64,000 nt of DNA from Sipunculus nudus (Eukaryota; Annelida; Sipuncula; Golfingiida; Sipunculidae): contig CM049320.1 of assembly GCA_026874595.1 (NCBI GenBank), forward strand, positions 21,647,714 to 21,711,713, given 5' to 3'. Of this stretch, positions 55,001-64,000 are shown one piece after another. The notes under the pieces were generated by a model that had not been told where the DNA came from, ran no database searches, and saw only the letters and a list, made by a program, of their open reading frames with translations. The translations under genes were made by a program, and so were the position numbers. Numbering within the stretch: the stretch's first letter is position 1; each line of letters begins with the position of its first letter.

Positions 55001-58000
55001 TATTTTACAACTATATATATATATATATATATCACCAGAGCGTTCCTCATATAAGTCATACATGTAATATACAACTGCTAGCCTAGCGTTATTGTTATCA
55101 TAAGTACATGGATTTGAGTTAAAATCATCACAAGATTGATGAGCCCAATTCAGCGTCTGATCACCATACTTGCGGCAGCTTATCATCGTGTGCATCAGAG
55201 GTTTTTTCATCGCTATGGCGAGGACAAAATAAGGGCAGTGGTTGGGGGGGGGGGGGGGGGGGGGGTTATAGTCTGATATCACCAACGATGTGAGTCTCAT
55301 CTGACTTATTTTTTTTTTTTTATTTTGCATCCTGGTCTTTCGGGCCTGTTCTCGGCTCCCTTGGGGAGCAGCGCTAGAAGGTTATTTGGCTAGGAGTCTT
55401 TCGCGGTAAGCGGTCAGATCGGGACCCGAACCAAAACCAAACGGTCACCATACAAATAAACAAAACAACAGAGCAATGCGATGAAACATTTACTCCACGA
55501 CAACGGAACGCTGGCATGTGTTAAAGATCTCTTATCAGCTTATTATAAAAGTCTCACATTGTCTCGAACGATAAACGTCGTTCACTGCTCCATACTCTGA
55601 TGTGTACAGGTAGTGACACATGCCACCGTTAATCGTTCTAATATTAGCGATGAATCCCAAACAACATCTCACCCTGGTTCGACAAAAATGGTATCAAGAC
55701 CTAACACCTAAATTCATTTAATCATCGTATTTTCTACTACAATATTAGCCATTATGACAATATGTGAAGGTTATTACAATATGGGTCGTTGTTACGACCC
55801 ATATTGTTATAGCCGTCCCATATTGTAATAACCGGCCCATATTATAATAACGGCCCGTAGACCTGTTGTAATAAAAAACGACCCATTTACATATAATCAT
55901 TTTAAAAAAGTATCCTGTTTATCCTGTTTTAATGCTTTATCATCCCATCAAAACACTGATTCAGCAAAAGGATAAATATGACTTATGGCCATATTTCACT
56001 CATATTAGGTTGGTCACCGGCATTTTGGTTCATTTAAACAGATGTAAATTTAAACATATAAATCCAGTGGTTTTTTATACCTGTTTGTTCACTTACACAT
56101 TCGTGTCACAAGAAGTCAGTTCTAAAATGTCTTAGTTAAATTGCATGAAACTAGAATTATAAAAGTATTGGCTCTTTTACCCACCTACAATTTTCTTACA
56201 ATATGGCCAGGGTATGGTCATTACAATATGGGCCGGTTATTACATTATGGGTCGTAACAAGCCGCCTTTGTAGGGGGACACATATTCAAATAGTCGCTAT
56301 TGCAGAATAAGTGCATTTAACATTAACATTAACATGTTAAATACGTCTAAGGTCTTACTTTGTACACTATAAGTTTTGTACAAGATGAGTTTCACATTTG
56401 ATAGAAAAAATCTCGCTAGAACAAAGAGGTGACAATAAAACATAAAATATATAATGTTCAACTATTATTAAGTTGCCTTTTCATTCGATGATACTTGTGA
56501 GGTTATAAGGCACATATCAAGCATTTAAGGTCACGGTCTATGTCAAATTATGTACGAAAAGAGTCATACCCACCATGATATACATGTGTAGTTCATTGTT
56601 GCAACAAAATGACAATAATGGTTTATTGATTATATATTGATTATTATTGATAGATAGACAGATAAATAGATAAGTTGATAACAATTTGTCATGGGTCATT
56701 CAAGGAATACAATGCATTAAGGCCAAGGAATATTATTTATTTGGTATGATATGCCCGTTCATTTGTTGATACTTAGTAAGACAACAAGTGTCCACATATG
56801 GCATTAAAGTCGAGGTGAATGCTAAACGTTAGTGTGGAAAAGACCAAAATCACCATGACATGGTACACTTTTGTAACAGGTTGTTAACAATTATATATAT
56901 AAACATATATAGAAATCAAGCTCATATAGTATAATATATATGTAGGAATCTTCAGCATAAGTTATTTATTCGATTTAAGGGATTATCAACAAGAGCACAT
57001 CAGATGTATAAATATATGATAACGCTTGTATGTCTAAGTATCTGTGAGACCAAGATAAAGTTGTCATGTTGTAAGCTACTGATACTGAAAGCAGGTCTGT
57101 TTGTTTATATCCAGTTATACTAATGCATATTCTTAAGTAAAGCATTTGTGTTATTTGTAATACCTTTTGTTAGGTCCAAGTAAAACGTGACAATACTTGA
57201 CTTGTGATTCCTATTTAATCATTAGACTATGTTTATAAATAAAAAGATAAATAAATCGATCAATCTAATCTTTTCATTTTCAGATCCTACTGTTGAAGGG
57301 AGATGTCACAGACGACGAGTTCACTGGATCAGTGGTCCAGGAGACAGTCAGTAAATTTGGTCGTCTTGACATATTGGTAAGTTGGAGGGATAGACTTGTA
57401 CCCAGTGCTTTTCAGCCTTGATACCTCTCTTAACTAACATGTCTGCTATCAGTATAATGCACAACCTGTTCTGTATCATTTGTGTAAGATCTATGTATAA
57501 ATTCTCCATTGGAGTAATCTTTTTTAACATACTTTTTTACAAGATATAAAACAAATTAAGGACTTGAATAGAAGCAAAATACAAGTATAATATTTCATTT
57601 ATGTAATGTCAAGACAAATATTGTTATCACAGGATGTTTAAGGCACGGCATCATGTATTGCAAGAGACAAGCTGACATATTGTTAATTTGGAGAAGCTGA
57701 GACATATACCTTTTTTTCTGTCATTAAGAAATTGGCTTAGTTGGTTTAGTTGGTCTAGTTGGTCCTCTGTTTCAATAAAGTATAACTTATATGGGCAGCG
57801 ACCTAATTGACATAACATTGTTTCGGAGAACGAGTTACAGACAGAGACATAATCAAATAACGGATGATCACTCCACAATGCCACGCAGCTATTTGGCAGA
57901 CTCGATAATGATATATAGATGTGGAATATCTGGGGATCCTTTTTTCTACATAAGTTTTAACCAATTAACTTACGTTAATTTATGACGACAATGTTATAAG

Positions 58001-61000
58001 AGTTATTTTCGGACTGAACATTATCAGAGGAATATGTTTTCGATAATAGACTTTTAGAGGAAACTGATAGTTTTGTAATTTGTAGTGCTAATGAACACAT
58101 ACAAATTATGAATTAAGCACATAAGGTTTTGGTTAATCCAAGGTCGTTCTAAATAATAAAATATCAGAAATTTAGATGCCTATTTTATGTTAAAGTGTAC
58201 AGGAATATCTTATACGCAGATATTATAAAAATGTTAAAATTATTTTTAAAATATTTACCTAAATTAAAATTGATATAATGTACAGTATTGTACACCATAA
58301 TAATACGCATCACTGGTATTAATAGCAGCATGGAAAGAAAGTAGATTATATTTGTTCTTACTATTTTATATAATACTAGCTGATAAACCCGGTATTCCGG
58401 GCTTTTTACCGGGGTTGGGGAGCTATATTAACTGAGATGTGGAATGTTGGCTCATGTTTTATTCCAAAAGTTAAAAGAAAATATAGGTTTCAGTGGGAAA
58501 CGGTCTCAATAAGATATGTACTAACATTTTTTTTTACATTTATTTTGTGGTATGTTTACCCTGAAGACCTGGTCAGTAATGATGTTCACACTGCGAAACG
58601 GAATGACACGTGAGGGCCATTCAGGTTTTCGATGATATTTGACTGGTTCTTATTGTTTGACGTATAAATAATAGGTTGGTACGAGGAACACATGAAAGAT
58701 TAATTAAATGGCATTGCAAGGAAACTGTTCCTGAAGAAAGAAACAGAAATATGCATACTTCGTAAGTTAGTAGCAGAAACGAACCAGGCAGAGGGTCCGT
58801 CGCAACCTTTTTTCCATCTTATCAGACCAATTTGGAGGTCTGGAACTCCCGCCACCAATGTTTCAGAAATTGGGACCTTGAATTAGGTTTTGTCATCAAT
58901 CCTCCTGGGTTGAGCCCTCCATTACATAAAGCGAGAAACGTGTTCTTTTACGTTTACTGACAACACATTTGGGAGAGAGCCTGGGTCAAATATAAAGTCA
59001 GACTCAATTCCTCACTGAAAGCAAGTTTTATTCATATGAACAATAGTCCTTAATCGTGTGTTTAAGGTTAAATGACCACGATGCAAGCATTCCGGTCATT
59101 GCCGAAAGCAGTTCGGCTATGATCGGCCAAACCTGCGCGCAAGTCAGAAAAACGAAAAAATCACTCAAAATTATATGTATATTAAACATTTTTTATTCTC
59201 ATATCGCCTATGTCACTGCGGGGACAATAACCTTTAAAATGAGGAATGGTAGAGATTCTTACGCAATGCGGTTCCAGAGAACATTGAGGACTGGAGCTGG
59301 AGCGAATTCCTTTTATAAGTATTATATTTCGCTTTCTACCTCTAACCTCCATTTCCGATGGCTATTTTACTACTTGCAGCCAGCCACAGTGTAAGTCCAA
59401 ATATATCGTTATAACGTTTCCCTACAGCGTAGCAATCAACAGTTACGAAGGTTTGAGATTGGATTGATGTGGGAGTTAAAAGTTATCAGTTTCGTCAGTG
59501 TCATTTACTTCTACAGATAATCATTGCATCAAGATCAAGTCAAATTGTTGACATTTCCAAAGAACTTTATATTGAAAATGTCTTTATTTTACGTTAAGAT
59601 TAAGGTTTGCATCTGAACGTGTAGGTCCTGAACAGAGCATTGCAATAAACAGCAAGGTTATAACGTAACACATTTACCTCAAGCAACAAACATTTGTATA
59701 TATCTTATTTTATGACTGAAATTCTTTTGGCATTATATCTCGTAGTTCAATACTTCTACTGATACTACTACTACTACTACTACTACCACCAATAATAATA
59801 ATAATTATTATTATTATAACAATACAAATAATCTTATAATACCTATTAATTTCGACAAAATATCAAGTTATCGAACTCTTAAGACATCCATGCGCTCATA
59901 ACCACATAGAAAGCACAATATTAGTTAGAAAAACCTAGTCTCAACCTCTCCAAATTCCCCTTTGTTCTCTTTTTTTTCTCATGTATTTTCAACTAATGGC
60001 CTGTCGAAATCAGCTTTTAAAAATAGCATAAAAAATAGTCGAACATCTATGTTCACTAAGAAGGGGATTCCAGGCTTATGGGCTTTGAAGCTGAAGGAAC
60101 GTTAATCTACTTTCAGATGAAACGTTCGTGATTGTATCCGCCAAATAGAGAGACGTGGTTCAATATATTGGTCTGAAGTTTGGCATGTTCATCCATCATG
60201 GAGTGTTTTCTCATAGACCAGATCGACAGGTTGCGCAACCTATCTTCCCATATTCGTAGAAGACATTGATGCCTTTTCTAATGAGTGGTTTGCTGTATTG
60301 GCCTGAAATTATTTATGTCCATATAGATCTTGGATACCACCATCTCGTCCTCAAGACTAATGGCGTCCATCCGTGTGTTTGATATGTGTGAAATAACTTA
60401 TATCTCAGGAGTGGCTCGATGTATTGGTCTGAAATTTAGCATTTGTATTCATCGTGGAGATTTTATTGTAGACCAGACAGGTGGCGCAACCTAGCGTCTC
60501 TTTTTTGTAGAATACATTGAAGACCTATTCTCAGGATTGTTTTGCCGTAATGCTCTGAAATTATGCATGTCCATAGATCTTGGGTACCTCCATCTCGTAT
60601 TCAAGACTGGTGGGCCCATCTGCATTTGTTAACGCGGGGCATTTTCTTTGGTTTAAAATCGCTTATATCTTATGAGTGGATGGATGTATCAGCCTGACAT
60701 TTTGCATGTTTATCCGCCTTGGATTGCTTTGTTGTAGTTTTGACAGATAGCGCCACCTGTCGTTCCGTTTTGTATGATATATTAATGCACTTTTTCTCAG
60801 TAGTGGTTTGGCGTTTCGGTCTGAAAGTTTGTACGTTCATCCGTCTTCTTTGGATTTCTCTTTCACGAGACTAGAAGCACCACCTGCAATCACTTACTTG
60901 TAGAATACGTTGAGGCAGTTATGTCAGGACCGGTTTAATGTATCAGCCTAAAATTTCACATGTCCATTGATTTTGTTTACTTCCATCTTGTAAACAAGCC

Positions 61001-62181
61001 TTGTGGCGCCACCAAAAATCGTTTTCACATAGCTTATATCACTCGGAACTGCTGGGCCGTATTCGGATTCTAGTGTCTCGCGAGATGAGGCGAGATGTTC
61101 CGATTGAGCTTATATCCATCATAGACCAGACAGGTGGCGCCACTAACCTTTTCGTTTTCGTATAATACATTGCCTTTTTCTGATGAGTGGCTTGATGCAT
61201 TCACCTGAAAATGTGATTGTCCAAAGATGTTGGAATGGTTTATTTTGTATACAATATTGTTTGGTCCATCTGGTGTCTATCTGTAGATCTGCTTTGGTGA
61301 AAATTTGACATATACGAGGAGTTGAATTGGCTTCTCTGATCCCACAAATTTGGAATTATCTCATGTCAGGGTCATTCAATGCTTTACTTTGCCAATACCT
61401 TTGTGATTTTGAAACCTGTAGTCGCTTGTCAACAGCCCATTTTCTAGTTTAAGAAGGTTTTTACCAGCAGCACGCAAGGTACGGAAAGGCCGATAGATTA
61501 TTATTTTTTTAATTATCGCAGTGATAGCATGCGAACACAGCAGTTTATAAGGAGGATTTTTGGGAGTCATTCAAGCGAATCGGACTGTTTACAGAAGAGC
61601 GTGACGTGGACATTCTTATGCAATTTTAGCCGAAGGACTGTCGGTACTTACAGATATGTATGTTATCAGTTGATGGTTGTATAGTTGTGTTAAGCTTTTG
61701 GGGTTCAAGAACCCTGCAACTATCTGGTGTAAGCCCTCGTCCAGCCATGTCTCTCTTGTGTCTCATTTCTTGTTTTCTTTAAGGTGAACAATGCAGGAAC
61801 AGCTGGTGGAGCTATTGGGGAATTTTTAGACCTTCCAATGGAGCTATTCGACAAGCTGATACGAACTAACCTGAGAGCGCCGATTATGTTTACCAGGGCA
61901 GCTGTACCACACCTTGAGAAAACAAAAGGTAAGAGGGCAATGACTGCATGTCTTACATCCTCGGGCGAATAACGTAAGGTGGCCATGCTATCCTCAGACG
62001 GGAAAGATGACGGGATGTCACGTTGCAGGGGCGTAGCCCAGTCACATCCAGTACCCCCGTCCTCACAGAATTTTACTAGTAATTAAAATGATTTATTTTT
62101 CCATAATCCAATCATGAAATTCTATAGCTGGTGTCCGCAGATTTGGGAATTATTACTACATTTCAGTAGGTTTGAACCTGG

Positions 62182-62245
<64 letters not shown>

Positions 62246-63897
62246 TTTAATTGTAAATAAAAAATTATGTACAGAATTGTTGTGAGGTCTTGTAACATGA
62301 TCTTTACCAATGTTTTGTAGGCGCCACTGTTAAAACGGTGGAGATGTAGGATCGCTTGTGATTTCAAAGAGCTGGATTTTATTCCTCCGTTTTCAACGCA
62401 TTAGTGTTTCAAATAAACCTTAGTGTAATAGAAGCACTTGGTACTTTAAATACATCATGGGTCGAAGTTTCCGTGCTAGAGACAACCATTATTTTTTATC
62501 TCTCTTTTGCATAAACCGGTTTGAAAATTCCCTGGTCCTAAAATCGTTCGTGTTTTTTATTCTAAAATATTTTGATGCTTAATAAATGTCATGGTTTCAT
62601 GACGTGAAAGATTACTAGTATCAATAATGTGGCCTATTACACCATTTCAACTGCATCTGCATTTTTAAACTAAGCTGACTGAAAGTCATCTGAGCTATAG
62701 TGACCACTCTTTGTTTGTCGTCCGTCCGTCCGTCTAGCCGTCTGTCCGTCCATCTCTCCGTCCATTAACCAGGTACAAATCGTAACCGCTGGGCCTGGAA
62801 TCTTCTAATATCAAATGCTAGGAGGTCCATGAAAAAAGCTCCTTGGAAGCCTAAAATTGGGTGGCTGTTATTCATATTCTCCGAGCTAAGGGGCTCGGAA
62901 GTACCCCCCATAATAATTAAAAAAATGATACAAAAGTTCCAGTATCTGAACAAGTAATGCATTTATCACCATGTTTCTTTGCATGCATATTGATCTTGGA
63001 GTTTGTCATCAGTTCCTGCAGATTGGTGGAGCAACCTGGATTTTTCCTAATTTTAACGCATTTTTTTTAAATATTTTTGTTAGACCTTCTTAAAAAAATG
63101 CAATCGTCCATTTACAGGGCACAAATCATAACAGAGCAAAAAAGTTCAGCAAAAAAAAAAAAAAAATCTCCTTGAAAAATCTTGAAAACTTTAAATTAAG
63201 TATTTGTTACACATATCCCTTGAGCTATAGGGCTTGTAAGTACCCCTCAGTATATTTAAAAATGTAATACAAAACCTCCAGTTTCTGAACAACTTATGCA
63301 TCCATTACCATGATTCTTTGCATGCATATCCATCATGGAGTGTTTCATCAGTTCCTTTAGACTAGTGGCGCCACCTCGATTTTTTTAATTTTACACATTT
63401 TCTATAATTTTTTTTATTTTTGAGACCTTCAATGATGATCCTAGAATTGCACCTAGAATATTCTAACGTGACATCCAGGGAGGTCCTAAAAATCACCCTA
63501 GAACCCTGAAATCTCGTCTCTGGTACCCATATCCTCCGAGTTATTCCTCAGTTGAATCGGGATACCATCTACAAAATATGGCATTTAAAATTCCTTTTGT
63601 GAATGTCTTCCTAGTCAGCTGAGCATCATGACCCCTGGGTCACTTTGATTTGTTTTGCCAGACATGCATTATTAACGCTGCATATATCGTCTTGTTTACA
63701 AACAGGGTGCATCGTCAACGTGTCTTCCGCTAGCACTCAGCGTACGGTCAGTAGTTTGTGCTTCTCTTTTCTAAATGCTGAACCTGCAACGGCTATTTAT
63801 GAATGGAAACTAATACTTGACGTATAAATGATAAAGACTGTTGATTTTATTTTTGTACCTGATTTAGACGTTTATCCAGACCCTAACTGTAAAAAGC

Positions 63898-63958
<61 letters not shown>

Positions 63959-64000
63959 TTGTTCCTCTCCACAGTTTCCAGGATTTCTTTTCTACAGTGT
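52027..64000 (+). CDS. classical short-chain dehydrogenase/reductase, 5' part (six exons, cut by window edge)
   Basis: Exons 52027-52060, 54537-54676, 57284-57376, 61784-61928, 63706-63746 and 63975 onward join in frame with GT-AG introns (158 codons complete, then cut). Visible SDR landmarks: cofactor glycine motif TGGGSGIG (T11-G18), acidic D36 after beta-2, which favours NAD(H) over NADP(H), D64 for the adenine ring, NNAG (90-93), catalytic Ser at about 144 in IVNVSSAS, and Tyr157 in FPGFLFYS, 13 residues later as usual. The Lys of YxxxK lies beyond the edge. SDRs are Rossmann-fold oxidoreductases. The substrate cannot be told. The gene spans 12 kb because its introns are full of repeats. 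Confidence 0.9.
53678..53800 (+). mobile_element. diverged 5' head of a satellite-bearing element (SDR intron 1)
   Basis: AGCTCAACTAATGATAAGTC, then TTTGTTTGTCGTCCGTTCGG and GCGCACAAATCAAAACCG follow the head of the 31347 element in order, with heavy divergence. No array or 3' end seen. Confidence 0.55.
54537..54676 (+). CDS. SDR exon 2: cofactor-binding motif
   Basis: Acceptor TTTTTATTGGCAG ends at 54536; donor GTAAGC at 54677. Codes GGGSGIGAGTAVEFASKGI, then LTLVDLR. The split of TGGGSGIG across exons 1 and 2 is restored by the join. Confidence 0.92.
55010..55033. repeat. (TA)n microsatellite
   Basis: Short alternating T/A run in SDR intron 2. Confidence 0.85.
55243..55266. repeat. poly-G tract
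   Basis: Uninterrupted run of more than 20 G in SDR intron 2; prone to sequencing and assembly error. Confidence 0.9.
55771..56262. mobile_element. foldback built on TATTACAATATGGG motifs (SDR intron 2)
   Basis: The left side carries ACGACCCATATTG, CCCATATTGTAATAACCGG and CCCATATTATAATAACGG. The right side carries the inverse, TTACAATATGGGCCGGTTAT and TTATGGGTCGTAAC. About 490 bp, no coding capacity; exact ends uncertain. Confidence 0.65.
57284..57376 (+). CDS. SDR exon 3
   Basis: Acceptor TTTCATTTTCAG ends at 57283; donor GTAAGT at 57377. Codes 31 residues with KGDVTDDEF and KFGRLDIL, the usual segment between the adenine-binding Asp and NNAG. Confidence 0.92.
58376..58440 (-). mobile_element. 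possible Helitron 3' terminus
   Basis: On the minus strand: hairpin CCCGG-AATA-CCGGG, then TTTATCAG and CTAG at the end (58379-58376), followed by T. This is the hairpin-plus-CTRR arrangement of Helitron 3' ends. The other end was not found. Confidence 0.45.
58795..58930. mobile_element. fragment of the 51572-51800 MITE family
   Basis: GTCTGGAACTCCC, TTCAGAAATTGGGACCTT and TCAATCCTCCTGGGTTGAG match the interior of the 51572 copy in order. Confidence 0.45.
59750..59815. repeat. trinucleotide-rich run
   Basis: (CTA)n, then (AAT)n and (ATT)n in SDR intron 3. Confidence 0.8.
60160..61448 (+). mobile_element. second Helitron-like satellite element (SDR intron 3)
   Basis: Diverged units of about 255-280 bp share the landmarks of the 33697-35594 element: GACAGGTGGCGCCAC or GCAACC variants near 60230, 60480, 60745 and 61130, and TGGTTTG/GTATTGGTCTGAAA blocks. 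It ends GTAGTCGCTTGTC...TTTTCTAG at 61448, like the other copy's CTAG end. The 5' end is not located. Confidence 0.6.
61784..61928 (+). CDS. SDR exon 4: NNAG motif
   Basis: Acceptor TTTTCTTTAAG ends at 61783; donor GTAAGA at 61929. Codes VNNAGTAGGAIGEF, then TNLRAPIMFTRAAVPHL, the helix carrying the conserved Asn. Confidence 0.93.
62184..62242. repeat. (TA)n microsatellite
   Basis: Uninterrupted alternating T/A in SDR intron 4. Confidence 0.95.
62672..63645 (+). mobile_element. satellite-bearing element, copy 3 (SDR intron 4)
   Basis: Head AAGCTGACTGAAAGTCATCT and a GTCCGTCC tract, two to three units of the 333-bp type (ACAAAT near 62775 and 63120; a decayed unit near 63430), and the 3' end GTCAGCTGAGCATCATGACC. 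The terminal palindrome is broken by one base (CCCCTGGG). Compact at 974 bp against 4.4 kb for copy 1. Confidence 0.78.
63706..63746 (+). CDS. SDR exon 5: catalytic serine
   Basis: Acceptor TTTACAAACAG ends at 63705; donor GTCAGT at 63747. The 41-nt exon codes GCIVNVSSASTQRT. It lies only 60 bases after the end of a satellite element (63645). Confidence 0.9.
63903..63953. repeat. (TA)n microsatellite
   Basis: Alternating T/A run shortly before SDR exon 6. Confidence 0.95.
63975..64000 (+). CDS. SDR exon 6 (start only): catalytic tyrosine
   Basis: Acceptor CCTCTCCACAG ends at 63974. In phase 0 it codes FPGFLFYS with the active-site Tyr at 63993-63995, then leaves the window. Confidence 0.82.

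Overview
The window is nuclear DNA of an animal, most likely a mollusc and probably a bivalve. Genes are split by GT-AG introns and the intergenic DNA is AT-rich. It is crowded with short non-autonomous DNA transposons, tRNA-derived SINEs and satellite-bearing elements headed by an AGCTCAGCTGACTG hairpin and a GTCCGTCC-rich tract, a style familiar from bivalve genomes. The species cannot be named from sequence alone.

Three protein genes are supported. (1) A complete mib2 (Mind bomb 2) E3 ubiquitin ligase gene lies on + from 2883 to 23827. I joined 18 coding exons; they sum to 2739 nt with phases matching at every junction, giving 912 residues with MIB/HERC2, ZZ, MIB/HERC2, REP, ankyrin and two RING domains. 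(2) A METTL4-type adenine N6-methyltransferase with a DPPW motif lies on - at 36448-37746 (open frame to 37932) and has no introns. (3) The 5' part of a classical short-chain dehydrogenase/reductase gene lies on + from 52027 and runs off the right edge. Six exons are visible; the last, at 63975, holds the catalytic tyrosine. The three genes have no evident functional link; this is not an operon-type locus.

Region by region: 1-2667 is upstream DNA with a tRNA-like fragment and a C-rich minisatellite. Positions 2668-23827 are mib2, with introns carrying a 37-bp palindromic minisatellite, arrays that multiply splice-donor-like and acceptor-like sequences, a duplicated exon-8 acceptor, TA-flanked MITEs, SINEs and an 84-bp-arm foldback. 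Positions 23828-30980 are the 3' UTR and gene-poor DNA. Positions 30990-36310 are a four-layer nest of mobile elements: an old repeat split by a hAT element with 8-bp target duplications, itself split by a satellite-bearing element, itself split by a second, Helitron-like satellite element. A related uninterrupted copy of the outermost repeat sits near 48980. Then come METTL4, a second satellite element on - (39299-41725), TIR elements, a roughly 1.2-kb imperfect palindrome (43600-44820), a TA-flanked element built from GTAGTCCGTA motifs (45587-46383), and gene-poor DNA up to the reductase gene, whose introns hold more of the same families.

No prokaryotic-type system, CRISPR array, rRNA, intact tRNA or intact transposase gene was seen. 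The most unusual features are the splice-signal minisatellites in mib2 and the nested element with its empty-site relative.
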